From a virus, in IMG/VR virus record IMGVR_UViG_3300044591_001040, positions 1 to 26,180 of that record: a stretch of DNA of 26,180 nucleotides; one strand, given 5' to 3'. Positions 1 to 5,192 of this stretch are shown in pieces. Both the position numbers and the translations under genes were made by a program. Positions within the stretch are counted from its first letter, which is position 1; every line of letters begins with the position of its first letter. Below the pieces are notes generated by a model. That model saw only the letters and a list, made by a program, of their open reading frames with translations, did not search any database and was not told the origin of the DNA.

Positions 1-164
1 AAACCTAAAAATTTTTTTTCACCGTCTAAAAAAGTTTTCCACTCAGACCCTTCGTTAACAAACGCGGAAACTATGAGCCACCGCAATTCCAAAACGGTAC
101 GGTTTAATTCAGCCAATTGCATTGAAATTTCTGTTAAATCCGGTGTATAGTATTCTGTATCCAT
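1..164 (-). CDS. Hypothetical protein, N-terminal part, cut by window edge
   Basis: This minus-strand frame opens with ATG at 164 and is still open at the window edge, so only about 54 residues are visible. The start is supported by an AAGGA sequence about 10 bases upstream. The visible protein begins MDTEYYTPDLTEISM, continues with a helical stretch rich in Leu and Glu, and has a short hydrophobic patch (LRWLIVSAFV) around residues 27-36. I do not recognise the family. It follows the recombinase-like gene in the same direction and probably belongs to the same early transcript. Confidence 0.7.
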   Translation of the reverse strand, partial: MDTEYYTPDLTEISMQLAELNRTVLELRWLIVSAFVNEGSEWKTFLDGEKKFLG

Positions 165-180
165 TGTTTTACGTCCTTTG

Positions 181-288
181 CTATGCGTTAAAATAATGTT
201 TTTGGCCGTTTGCGTGGCCGTGGTTAAACGAAAGGGCGCAGAGCCGTGTAAATATATGCCCCGCACCCGTTTCGTCTCTTAAAATCAA
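181..288 (-). CDS. Possible 35-residue ORF with TTG start
   Basis: A 35-codon frame runs from a TTG at 288 to a TAG at 181-183. Its translation (LILRDETGAGHIFTRL, then FNHGHANGQKHYFNA) looks like a real protein rather than a random frame. The same frame stays open upstream, inside the end of the neighbouring gene, for about 17 more codons with no ATG. No clear ribosome binding site precedes the TTG. It could be a small gene with a non-ATG start, or the displaced C-terminal part of a gene broken by a frameshift. Without it, the interval 165-284 would be non-coding. Confidence 0.35.
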   Translation of the reverse strand: MILRDETGAGHIFTRLCALSFNHGHANGQKHYFNA

Positions 289-686
289 TTTACGCCATTT
301 TGTTGTTGTGCGTAATTCATTCGTTGGCCTAAACTTGGGTTATTGCTGTTTTTGTGTCTTTGTTCGTAATCGTATTTTTTACAACGTTCGCGCCTCTTTT
401 GTCTGTTGTCTTCTAATAGACTCCAATAAAATACGCTTGACTCATTCCATTTTCTACCTCGGGGTGTCATATATCCCATTTTATTCAATTTCTTTGCAAC
501 CTCTTTATTATTCATGTATTTAGACATTTCATTTACTATGCGCTCCGAGTCATGATAGGACAAACGGCCAACCGGCGGGCGTTCCCAAATGCCAATATAT
601 TTTATAGTTTCCTTTGTTTTTAACGCTTTAACGCGTTTTTGTGTGGGTTTGGTAAATAACCCGCGAATAAATTTCAAAAATCCCAT
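285..686 (-). CDS. Orphan recombinase-type DNA-binding domain protein
   Basis: This 133-residue basic protein starts at the ATG at 686, chosen because GGAG lies 9 bases upstream; an in-frame ATG at 701 is a possible alternative. Around residues 56-90 (VAKKLNKMGYMTPRGRKW followed by a Ser-Val helix) it resembles the 'Recombinase' DNA-binding region of large serine recombinases, which typically reads LN..G..TPRG..W....V. The serine catalytic resolvase domain is absent: the N terminus is only a short basic segment. It may therefore be a stand-alone DNA-binding or accessory protein. The C terminus is rich in Arg, Lys, Gln and Asn and looks disordered. It follows the nuclease gene by about 130 bases. 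The family match is from memory of the motif. Confidence 0.6.
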   Translation of the reverse strand: MGFLKFIRGLFTKPTQKRVKALKTKETIKYIGIWERPPVGRLSYHDSERIVNEMSKYMNNKEVAKKLNKMGYMTPRGRKWNESSVFYWSLLEDNRQKRRERCKKYDYEQRHKNSNNPSLGQRMNYAQQQNGVN

Positions 687-793
687 TTTACTAGTCTCCA
701 TAACTTGTTGAAAATAAATAGTATTGCGCGCTCTGTGCGCATTGCTTGTTTGTGATAATCCGTATTGCGTACGCTGTTTATGTAGTGTCTCAT
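674..793 (-). CDS. Possible 39-residue basic ORF
   Basis: An ATG at 793 opens a 39-codon frame ending in TGA at 674-676, where it overlaps the start of the next gene. The product (beginning MRHYINSVRN, with a hydrophobic and basic end FIFNKLWRLVKWDF) could be a small amphipathic or membrane-associated peptide. It fills an otherwise empty gap between the nuclease and the recombinase-like gene. Its ATG lies inside the right copy of an imperfect direct repeat whose left copy precedes the next gene. No purine-rich ribosome binding site is visible, so it may be spurious. Confidence 0.35.
   Translation of the reverse strand: MRHYINSVRNTDYHKQAMRTERAILFIFNKLWRLVKWDF
699..719. repeat. Direct repeat copy 1 (leader repeat)
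   Basis: This 21-bp sequence (starting cataacttgttga on the plus strand) matches 791-811 with one mismatch. On the minus strand both copies end in ATG. Here that ATG is in frame with the recombinase-like gene. The flanking gtctc is also shared, with a one-base indel. Confidence 0.7.
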
Positions 794-811
794 AACTTGT
801 TGACAATAAAT
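791..811. repeat. Direct repeat copy 2 (leader repeat)
   Basis: Second copy of the repeat at 699-719, spaced 92 bp start to start. It lies between the nuclease stop codon and the possible 39-residue ORF, whose ATG it contains. It could be a duplicated leader, a regulator-binding site, or a footprint of a local duplication. Confidence 0.7.
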
Positions 812-815
812 GTAG

Positions 816-1448
816 TTAGGTAGTTTGCATATCTATTTGCAATAACGGGTGCGAACTCAGCCCAAACCGCTCTAATAATTGGGTAAATTCCGTGACGCTC
901 TGCATTAACTCACGTTCCATATTGGCGTATGTGTATAACACAAAATCGTTATATGATTTTACCTTACATGCGTTGGTGTCTTCGTCCCGTTTCAATTCCC
1001 AAACCTTGTAATTAACGCATGGAACGTCGAATAACATGCAATATAATCGCCATTGCATAGAGTCTGCATAACTCTCATATTGAAACGGTGAATAACGGGT
1101 TTTAAATTCGACAACTTGGCCGGGTAATATTTGGTCCGCCACGCCTGTTATTGCAACCTCCATTCCGTAATGGGTTTGGACAACCGCCCGTAACTTAAAT
1201 TCAAACGCCTTGCAACTGTAATTTACTTTTTTGCGGGCCTCTGTTATATCCTCATAATCAAAATACGGGGCGCAATCGTCGGGCGTAACCGTGTCGGCCT
1301 GTAATAACTCATGGAATAGCGTTCCAAGGGCCATTAACGGGCTTGGGGGGCTTTTTTTTAGTATTGTGTCCTCTAACATGGTCCACGATATTTTACCGCT
1401 CTGATAGCGTCTAAACGCCTCCAATTGGGTTGCGGATATTTTAAGCAT
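816..1448 (-). CDS. PD-(D/E)XK exonuclease, RecB/Cas4-like
   Basis: This 210-residue protein has the ordered motifs of the RecB/Cas4-like PD-(D/E)XK nuclease family: S-x-TQL near residues 5-9, GTLFHE with His46, G-x-x-D with Asp105, EFK with Glu114 and Lys116, and Q-x-x-x-Y at Gln132 to Tyr136. Members of this family cut DNA with a metal in the active site, and phage versions act as recombination exonucleases. The ATG at 1448 overlaps the preceding 37-residue gene by 8 bp. It lies three genes downstream of a Sak4-like ATPase, which fits a recombination or replication-repair module. No iron-sulfur cysteine cluster is evident, unlike classical Cas4. The substrate is not deducible from the sequence. 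Confidence 0.8.
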   Translation of the reverse strand: MLKISATQLEAFRRYQSGKISWTMLEDTILKKSPPSPLMALGTLFHELLQADTVTPDDCAPYFDYEDITEARKKVNYSCKAFEFKLRAVVQTHYGMEVAITGVADQILPGQVVEFKTRYSPFQYESYADSMQWRLYCMLFDVPCVNYKVWELKRDEDTNACKVKSYNDFVLYTYANMERELMQSVTEFTQLLERFGLSSHPLLQIDMQTT

Positions 1449-1554
1449 GAAAACCTCTGAGCATTGTTACCACAACGTCCATTACTATCAATGCAAACGT
1501 TACTATTATGGCGCTCCACATTAACGCGGTTGCAACCTCTCTTAATTTACTCAT
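1441..1554 (-). CDS. 37-residue single-span membrane protein
   Basis: The ATG at 1554 overlaps the stop of the upstream gene as ATGA, and the TAA at 1441-1443 overlaps the start of the nuclease gene. The product begins MSKLREVATALMW and has one hydrophobic helix from about residue 9 to 32 with a short basic and polar end. The overlaps on both sides, and the absence of any other frame for this interval, support translation. The function is unknown. Two other tiny membrane proteins (2777-2899 and 3780-3905) lie in the same cluster. It begins with MSK like the proteins at 2777-2899 and 2892-3119. Confidence 0.65.
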   Translation of the reverse strand: MSKLREVATALMWSAIIVTFALIVMDVVVTMLRGFHA

Positions 1555-1865
1555 GGCATTTGCTCCACATAATCATGCAAACTATTTAATATTTCCATAC
1601 GGCGCGCCTTGGTATAACGGCGCCAATATACGGGGTCCTCAAAAAATAACTCATGGTTGTCGGTGCTTTGTATGAATGATACCATTAAACGGCGCATTGC
1701 GTTGGAAACTATTACAAGGGCTTGGGCGTTGTGCTTGTCGTTATATGCTTTGTATAACTCTGCATAATCCTCACGTGTCAAATTGACACTAACCATTGTG
1801 TCCAAATGCTCTAATACAAGGTCAACGGCGTGACGCATTTCATTGGGCATGCGGGGCGTAATCAT
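1551..1865 (-). CDS. Hypothetical 104-residue protein
   Basis: The start is the ATG at 1865, which overlaps the stop of the ATPase gene as ATGA and is preceded by GGGGGAAAA; the longer frame to 1904 has no such support. The protein (MITPRMPNEMRHAVDLVLEH...) is predicted to be mostly helical, with many charged residues and a YWRRYTKARR basic stretch around residue 81. I do not recognise a family. Its position between the Sak4-like ATPase and the RecB-like nuclease suggests an accessory to recombination or an unrelated small early gene; nothing in the sequence decides this. Confidence 0.75.
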   Translation of the reverse strand: MITPRMPNEMRHAVDLVLEHLDTMVSVNLTREDYAELYKAYNDKHNAQALVIVSNAMRRLMVSFIQSTDNHELFFEDPVYWRRYTKARRMEILNSLHDYVEQMP

Positions 1866-2758
1866 TTTTCCCCCTTGGTAAATAGTTTGGCGTCCGCGTC
1901 CCATGTGAAACCGCGTTTACTGAGCGTTCCAACAATGGCACCCCAAACGCTTTTTTTCGTATCATTTGGTAAACCCGCGTTTGCAAGACTCTCAAATAGT
2001 TTGTTTGGGTCTTTTGCGGTTTTTGCCTCGTTTGTCCACTTGTCAACAACTTGTAACGCTTGTTCCTGATTTTTGGCGCGTGCAATTAACGCCGCCTTTG
2101 TCGTGTCTATTACCTCACTCAGTACATTACGCATTTCCAACACGTCACCCACTACAATTGGGGGAATACCCGCGCAATTTTTAGCGGTCACGGTGTCCGA
2201 TAAATCAAATGTTAAAACATGCTTGTTATTGGTAGTGGTGTAATATCCCACCAAATCACACGTTTGCAAAATTGTGTCGTATGTTCCGCCGGGTATCAAT
2301 GGCATTGCGCGGCGTGTGTCGCCCTCGTCTTTGAACTTCGTGTGCGCAATATACACTATGTTTTTACCCATGAATTTGAGCGGGTTAAAAAATTCCGTGG
2401 ACTGCTTTTTAATTTCACCCCACATGCGCATTGTGGAATTTTCTAACCGCGGGTCCGATTTGACGGCCCACGCTTGCATTAACTCTATGCCCGTTCCAAC
2501 GGTGTCAACAACCAATGTATTATACTCAGTTTTAAGAGCATTGTAAATATCCTGTTTGTCTCTGAGCACGTCGCCCCAATTGGAATATGTTACATAATGC
2601 TTGCTATGGCTTGCGCGGTGGTAACCGTTGTCAAAATCCAAAACCAATGGGTTTGGGGCTGTGTTCGCGAGTGTGGTTTTACCTATACCCGGGTCGCCAT
2701 AAATTAAAATATTTAACCCACGCTCGGGCATTTCCTCAAGTGTTTTGCGAATAATCAT
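1862..2758 (-). CDS. RecA/Sak4-like P-loop ATPase
   Basis: This 298-residue protein has a Walker A motif GDPGIGKTT at residues 21-29 and a Walker B-like TLVVD at 81-85. The gap between them holds a short FDNG segment typical of the AAA_24/Sak4 family. Sak4-type phage proteins are minimal RecA relatives that assist single-strand annealing and are usually encoded near a nuclease or SSB. The core ends near residue 195. The remaining roughly 100 residues form a helical tail that may be a separate domain. The ATG at 2758 is preceded by TTTGGAGCA, the ribosome site seen repeatedly in this cluster. With the RecB-like nuclease at 816-1448 it makes a plausible recombination pair. Confidence 0.85.
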   Translation of the reverse strand: MIIRKTLEEMPERGLNILIYGDPGIGKTTLANTAPNPLVLDFDNGYHRASHSKHYVTYSNWGDVLRDKQDIYNALKTEYNTLVVDTVGTGIELMQAWAVKSDPRLENSTMRMWGEIKKQSTEFFNPLKFMGKNIVYIAHTKFKDEGDTRRAMPLIPGGTYDTILQTCDLVGYYTTTNNKHVLTFDLSDTVTAKNCAGIPPIVVGDVLEMRNVLSEVIDTTKAALIARAKNQEQALQVVDKWTNEAKTAKDPNKLFESLANAGLPNDTKKSVWGAIVGTLSKRGFTWDADAKLFTKGEK

Positions 2759-2776
2759 TACTATTGCTCCAAATAA

Positions 2777-2899
2777 TTAAGAAAAAAAAACATATTTAAC
2801 CAAGGCCGCCACCGCCAAAACACATACCGACGCACCGGCCAAAAATATGGTAAATACCAAAAATTGTATAACCAAATCAAATGCTTTGCTTTTACTCAT
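2777..2899 (-). CDS. 40-residue single-span membrane protein
   Basis: The ATG at 2899 overlaps the end of the upstream gene by 8 bp and is preceded by a strong GGAGGCGACC ribosome site; it stops at 2777-2779. The product starts MSKSKAFDLV and is almost entirely one hydrophobic helix (about residues 8-39, including LVFTIFLAGASVCVLAVAAL). This suggests an inner-membrane peptide. There is no signal peptidase site. The function is unknown; small early membrane peptides of phages may modify host physiology or block superinfection, but this is only a possibility. Confidence 0.7.
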   Translation of the reverse strand: MSKSKAFDLVIQFLVFTIFLAGASVCVLAVAALVKYVFFS

Positions 2900-2909
2900 G
2901 GTCGCCTCC
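2892..2909. repeat. 18-bp stop/RBS/start cassette, copy 1
   Basis: The plus-strand sequence ttactcatggtcgcctcc is identical to 3112-3129. On the minus strand it reads GGAGG ribosome site, ATG start, and TAA stop of the overlapping upstream frame, so one 18-bp block couples two genes. The flanking bases differ at both ends. Confidence 0.8.
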
Positions 2910-3119
2910 AATTGGTAATTTACCATGATAAACTCTGTAATAATCATATCCGGTCACATCCATTGCCCTACGCTCCCATGCTTTTGCAATTTGCTCGCAT
3001 TCCTTTATCTTCGCTTGTGCAAACATGCTATCAATTTTTTCTTGTTGCATTTCATCAATAGTGAATACATATTTCAAAGTATGTTCCAACCAATCTACTG
3101 CGGTTTGTTGCTTACTCAT
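2892..3119 (-). CDS. Hypothetical 75-residue phage protein
   Basis: The start is the ATG at 3119, preceded by GGAGGCGACC; the long upstream extension of the frame lies inside the neighbouring gene and is rejected. The protein starts MSKQQTAVDWLEHTLKY and continues with an E/K/Q-rich helix ending in KECEQIAKAWERR. This TAV-[ED]-WL ... A-K-x-x-E-x-x-Q-I arrangement is common in small phage and Bacteroides-group proteins of unknown function. The last residues GGDHE are encoded by the ribosome binding site and start codon of the next gene. The upstream gene ends in the same residues by the same device. Confidence 0.8.
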   Translation of the reverse strand: MSKQQTAVDWLEHTLKYVFTIDEMQQEKIDSMFAQAKIKECEQIAKAWERRAMDVTGYDYYRVYHGKLPIGGDHE

Positions 3120-3129
3120 GGTCGCCTCC
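3112..3129. repeat. 18-bp stop/RBS/start cassette, copy 2
   Basis: Exact copy of 2892-2909, located at the preceding gene junction. It gives the upstream protein the C-terminal residues GGDHE and the downstream protein the N-terminal residues MSK. Confidence 0.8.
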
Positions 3130-3336
3130 GTTTGGTTCGTCGTGAATATTCCAACCGATTTTAATTTGCTCCAATTCGCTAAATTCAACTTTGCCAATAA
3201 AATACATTTCGTTTTTAAATTGGCCGTCCGCCCAATCCCGTACGGTTTCCTCAAATACGTTGTAATCTAACAAAATCCCGTTTTCATCAAATGCGCCGTA
3301 AAATTGGCGTGGCTCGTTTTCCGTTTGGGGTTTCAT
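3112..3336 (-). CDS. Hypothetical acidic 74-residue protein
   Basis: The ATG at 3336 overlaps the upstream stop as ATGA. The protein (MKPQTENEPRQFYGAFDENG...) is acidic, with two or three short beta-like segments and many aromatic residues (FYGAF, MYFIG, IGWNIH). I do not recognise a family. It ends in GGDHE, encoded by the 18-bp cassette that also starts the next gene. It sits in a run of seven to eight tiny coupled genes, which is typical of phage early accessory regions. Confidence 0.75.
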   Translation of the reverse strand: MKPQTENEPRQFYGAFDENGILLDYNVFEETVRDWADGQFKNEMYFIGKVEFSELEQIKIGWNIHDEPNGGDHE

Positions 3337-3581
3337 ATCCTATCACCCCAATTAACATAATTAACGGTCTGAGTAAAACTTTGCATAAACTCGTCAAATG
3401 TTTTACCCTCTTTGCCATAACGCCATGCCAATTGTAATTGCATGTTTTCTGATTGCCGGGCGTACATAAGTATTTTTGAAATTTTTTCGAAATCCTGAGC
3501 CGTCATTTCATTGCGTAATTCTTGTTCTATCCTGTGCGCCGCGGGCATCTTATGGCGGGCTTTAATCTTTGCATGTTCCAT
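3333..3581 (-). CDS. Hypothetical 82-residue helical protein
   Basis: The start is the ATG at 3581, with AGGA about 8 bases upstream; the frame extends further upstream but only into the helix-turn-helix gene, which it overlaps by 20 bp. The product (MEHAKIKARHKMPAAHRIEQ...) is helical, with a basic N-terminal third and a more acidic, aromatic C-terminal half. It may bind nucleic acid because of the basic start, but there is no recognisable motif. Confidence 0.7.
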   Translation of the reverse strand: MEHAKIKARHKMPAAHRIEQELRNEMTAQDFEKISKILMYARQSENMQLQLAWRYGKEGKTFDEFMQSFTQTVNYVNWGDRI

Positions 3582-3783
3582 TGCGTTTCCTAATGTCGTC
3601 CACATGTATTAAATACCATGTGTAACGTTGTTTGTGAATTTTAATCACGTTAGTAAATACGGGCGGTTCAAATCGCGTGCCATGCTTTGTTACGCGGTCA
3701 CGCCCTTTAATTAGGTGGTAAACGTGGCGTTTGCTTATTCTGAGCATTTGCGCCGCCTCGTTTGCCGTTACATATTCTGTCAT
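3562..3783 (-). CDS. Small helix-turn-helix DNA-binding protein, excisionase-like
   Basis: The 73-residue product begins MTEYVTANEAAQMLRISKRH. Residues 4-28 match the MerR-type helix-turn-helix of excisionases and small phage regulators (Y-x-T-x-x-E-A-A-x-x-L-x-I-S-x-x-x-V-Y-x-L-I). The remainder is a basic strand-rich extension with aromatic residues. The ATG at 3783 overlaps the stop of the upstream membrane-protein gene as ATGA; the longer frame to 3801 lies within that gene. It could be an excisionase or a local transcription regulator. No integrase is seen in the window, so the excisionase role is not supported by context. Confidence 0.75.
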   Translation of the reverse strand: MTEYVTANEAAQMLRISKRHVYHLIKGRDRVTKHGTRFEPPVFTNVIKIHKQRYTWYLIHVDDIRKRNGTCKD

Positions 3784-3905
3784 TCCAATGGTAACCCCCA
3801 CAATGTTTGTTCAAAAAATTGTAAAATAATGTGCGCCATAATTACTATAAATACGGGCCATAAAATACTCTTTGGCATTTCTTGTTTTTCGGTTTGCTTA
3901 TTCAT
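3780..3905 (-). CDS. 41-residue single-span membrane protein
   Basis: The ATG at 3905 lies 2 bases after the upstream stop and is preceded by GAGGGGTGA; the frame ends in TGA at 3780-3782, overlapping the next start. The product starts MNKQTEKQEMPKS, a polar cytoplasmic-type segment, followed by one hydrophobic helix (about residues 14-31, ILWPVFIVIMAHIILQFF) and a short tail. Tight junctions on both sides support expression. The function is unknown. Confidence 0.7.
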   Translation of the reverse strand: MNKQTEKQEMPKSILWPVFIVIMAHIILQFFEQTLWGLPLE

Positions 3906-3907
3906 AT

Positions 3908-4138
3908 TCACCCCTCTACTGTGTAATATTTGCCGTCAAAGTTAAACGCGTCGTCCATTATGTTAAACATAATCGCGTCGGCGTCATAATTCCATGTATG
4001 TAAATCGCTATCGTATTGTGCCATGTTCGTTTTAATCACGTTTTGAGCGTCGTCCAATTCATAATAACCATTGGTTATATTACTCAAATTTTCAGCGAAT
4101 TGTATAACCTCGTCGCGTGTAATAACTATGCGTTTCAT
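3908..4138 (-). CDS. Hypothetical acidic 76-residue protein
   Basis: The ATG at 4138 overlaps the upstream stop as ATGA and is preceded by GGAGCAAAG. The protein (MKRIVITRDEVIQFAENLSN...) is acidic, especially in the second half (DSDLHTWNYDADAIMFNIMDD). It has no recognisable catalytic motif. Its high charge would suit an inhibitor or DNA mimic, but this is speculation. Confidence 0.75.
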   Translation of the reverse strand: MKRIVITRDEVIQFAENLSNITNGYYELDDAQNVIKTNMAQYDSDLHTWNYDADAIMFNIMDDAFNFDGKYYTVEG

Positions 4139-4275
4139 TTCTTTGCTCCATTGCTTGTTATGTAATACCGGCCGTCGCCATGCTGTTTTACGCTCTGTTT
4201 GTTTGGGGCCAATTTCTGAGCCGCTTGCTTTGTGGGGTATGTTTGTACCAACACTAATTTAACTGAATTTTTCAT
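4135..4275 (-). CDS. Hypothetical basic 46-residue protein
   Basis: The ATG at 4275 is preceded by TTTGGAGCATAGC and the frame ends in TGA at 4135-4137, overlapping the next start as ATGA. The product (MKNSVKLVLVQTYPTKQAAQ...) starts with a short beta-like segment, then a Lys/Gln-rich helix, then GDGRYYI. It is the kind of small basic protein found in phage early operons. I do not recognise it. It is the only coding frame in this interval. Confidence 0.7.
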   Translation of the reverse strand: MKNSVKLVLVQTYPTKQAAQKLAPNKQSVKQHGDGRYYITSNGAKK

Positions 4276-4296
4276 GCTATGCTCCAAATTATTTTA

Positions 4297-4512
4297 TTAG
4301 ATTAACTCTAGTTTTAACATCATGTATAGTGCTTGTTGGCTTGCTATTATTTCGTCTTTTGTCGTGTAAACGCCTCTAACAATGCGTAACGCATTTGAGG
4401 CGGTTGTACTGAGCATTCCCCATGTTTCGTTTAACTCGGGGGTTGTAATAAACTCATGGTACGCGTTTACGGGGTTAACATGAATAAGTAATTTTTTTTG
4501 TTCGTTTGTCAT
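4297..4512 (-). CDS. Hypothetical 71-residue helical protein
   Basis: The start is the ATG at 4512, preceded by TTGGAGCAAAGCA; the frame extends upstream only into the neighbouring gene. The product (MTNEQKKLLIHVNPVNAYHE...) is helix-rich with a hydrophobic C-terminal helix (ASQQALYMMLKLELI). I do not recognise a family. It is the second gene after the promoter at 4750-4781. Confidence 0.75.
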   Translation of the reverse strand: MTNEQKKLLIHVNPVNAYHEFITTPELNETWGMLSTTASNALRIVRGVYTTKDEIIASQQALYMMLKLELI

Positions 4513-4525
4513 TGCTTTGCTCCAA

Positions 4526-4708
4526 TTAGATGAAATAATCAAATTTGCTTGTTTGTGGCTTAACAATCTTAAAATACCACTCGGCCGCTTTGTCGTTTAT
4601 GAAATCGAATGTTTCGCCACTAAATTCGGATAACTCAGATATTGCAACGTTTAATGTAACTTCCGTTACTTCTCTTGTTCCTCTGTTTCGTCTTCTAATT
4701 GTTAACAT
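4526..4708 (-). CDS. Hypothetical 60-residue protein, first gene of the early cluster
   Basis: The ATG at 4708 is preceded by CGGAGCACGGCA, and a promoter lies about 40-70 bases upstream. The product (MLTIRRRNRGTREVTEVTLN...) has a basic N terminus, a middle helix and an aromatic end (WYFKIVKP). I do not recognise a family. Being first after a promoter with an overlapping dyad, it is probably among the earliest and most strongly made products of this cluster. Confidence 0.75.
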   Translation of the reverse strand: MLTIRRRNRGTREVTEVTLNVAISELSEFSGETFDFINDKAAEWYFKIVKPQTSKFDYFI

Positions 4709-4749
4709 TGCCGTGCTCCGTTTGTGTTTGTGTTTCGTTTAACTTGGTA

Positions 4750-4781
4750 CAAACTTAGTGTAAACTTTAACACGAAGCAAG
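4750..4781 (-). promoter_or_regulatory. Bacteroidota-type promoter for the early cluster
   Basis: On the minus strand, TAAGTTTG (4757 to 4750) matches the TAnnTTTG -7 box known from Bacteroides. CTTG (4781 to 4778) lies exactly 20 bases upstream as the -33 element. The predicted transcript start near 4742 leaves a leader of about 35 bases before the ATG at 4708. Upstream of the box lies an A/T-rich tract. Confidence 0.65.
4758..4773. promoter_or_regulatory. Candidate operator between the promoter boxes
   Basis: GTGTAAACTTTAACAC is an imperfect palindrome (12 of 16 positions symmetric) that fills most of the spacer between the -33 and -7 elements. A repressor bound here would block the polymerase. 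The regulator is unknown. Confidence 0.45.
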
Positions 4782-4815
4782 AAAAAAATAAAATAATTTG
4801 AAAATGATTTTACGC

Positions 4816-5013
4816 CTAACGTGAAACCCGCATAAAACCTATGTTTTCGGCGTTAATTTTTTTTTGATATTCTTGGAAATCGCGGGGTGTAATTGCAAAT
4901 ATTGTCATTTCCGCCACGTTTTCCGTGTTGGATAATTGCATTATTTGCGCCCATGTGGCGGGTAAAAATTGGCGGGCGGTTCCGTCCGTGTATTGTATTA
5001 TTACTCGTATCAT
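4816..5013 (-). CDS. Hypothetical 65-residue protein
   Basis: The ATG at 5013 opens a 65-codon frame (MIRVIIQYTDGTARQFLPAT...) that looks like a small alpha-beta protein. An overlapping frame at 4853-5053 is low-complexity and polar and is rejected. The gene stands alone between the structural operon and the early cluster. It has its own candidate promoter about 130 bases upstream and the early promoter just after it. No clear ribosome site precedes the ATG. I do not recognise a family. Confidence 0.65.
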   Translation of the reverse strand: MIRVIIQYTDGTARQFLPATWAQIMQLSNTENVAEMTIFAITPRDFQEYQKKINAENIGFMRVSR

Positions 5014-5097
5014 TTATTTGCTTGCTATGCTCATGAAATTTAGTATATTGCATCTGTCACGCTTGGGGCGCGTGGTAATACTTATCGTTATGGCGTA

Positions 5098-5127
5098 AAA
5101 TAGGCACTCTTAACGGGGTGCCTATTT
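5098..5127. terminator. Perfect 10-bp hairpin with T-rich flanks
   Basis: The arms AAATAGGCAC (5098-5107) and GTGCCTATTT (5118-5127) are exactly complementary around a 10-base loop. On the minus strand the second arm ends in a run of four T; on the plus strand it is followed by GTTTTTA. It can act as a bidirectional terminator for the structural operon. It would also lie at the very 5' end of a transcript from the promoter at 5139-5170, where it could stabilise the RNA or attenuate it. Confidence 0.6.
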
Positions 5128-5138
5128 GTTTTTATACT

Positions 5139-5170
5139 CAAATGTATTATATTGGGGTGCGGTCCACAAT
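5139..5170 (-). promoter_or_regulatory. Bacteroidota-type promoter upstream of the 65-residue gene
   Basis: On the minus strand TACATTTG (5146 to 5139) matches TAnnTTTG and ATTG (5170 to 5167) lies exactly 20 bases upstream. The predicted start near 5131 would give a leader of about 118 bases containing the hairpin at 5098-5127. Confidence 0.5.
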
Positions 5171-5192
5171 AACCGCGCCTCCCCCCAAGAGT

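Noticed and set aside
1840-2085. Minus-strand frame of 81 codons inside the ATPase gene
   Set aside because: It overlaps the C-terminal part of the Sak4-like ATPase in a different frame, has no ribosome site and no coherent protein pattern.
3562-3783. Reading the helix-turn-helix protein as a definite excisionase
   Set aside because: The motif is shared by many small phage regulators, and no integrase or attachment site is visible in the window to support excision.
4853-5053. Alternative minus-strand frame of 66 codons
   Set aside because: It overlaps the 65-residue gene in another frame and its translation is polar and low-quality, while the 65-residue frame reads as a normal protein.
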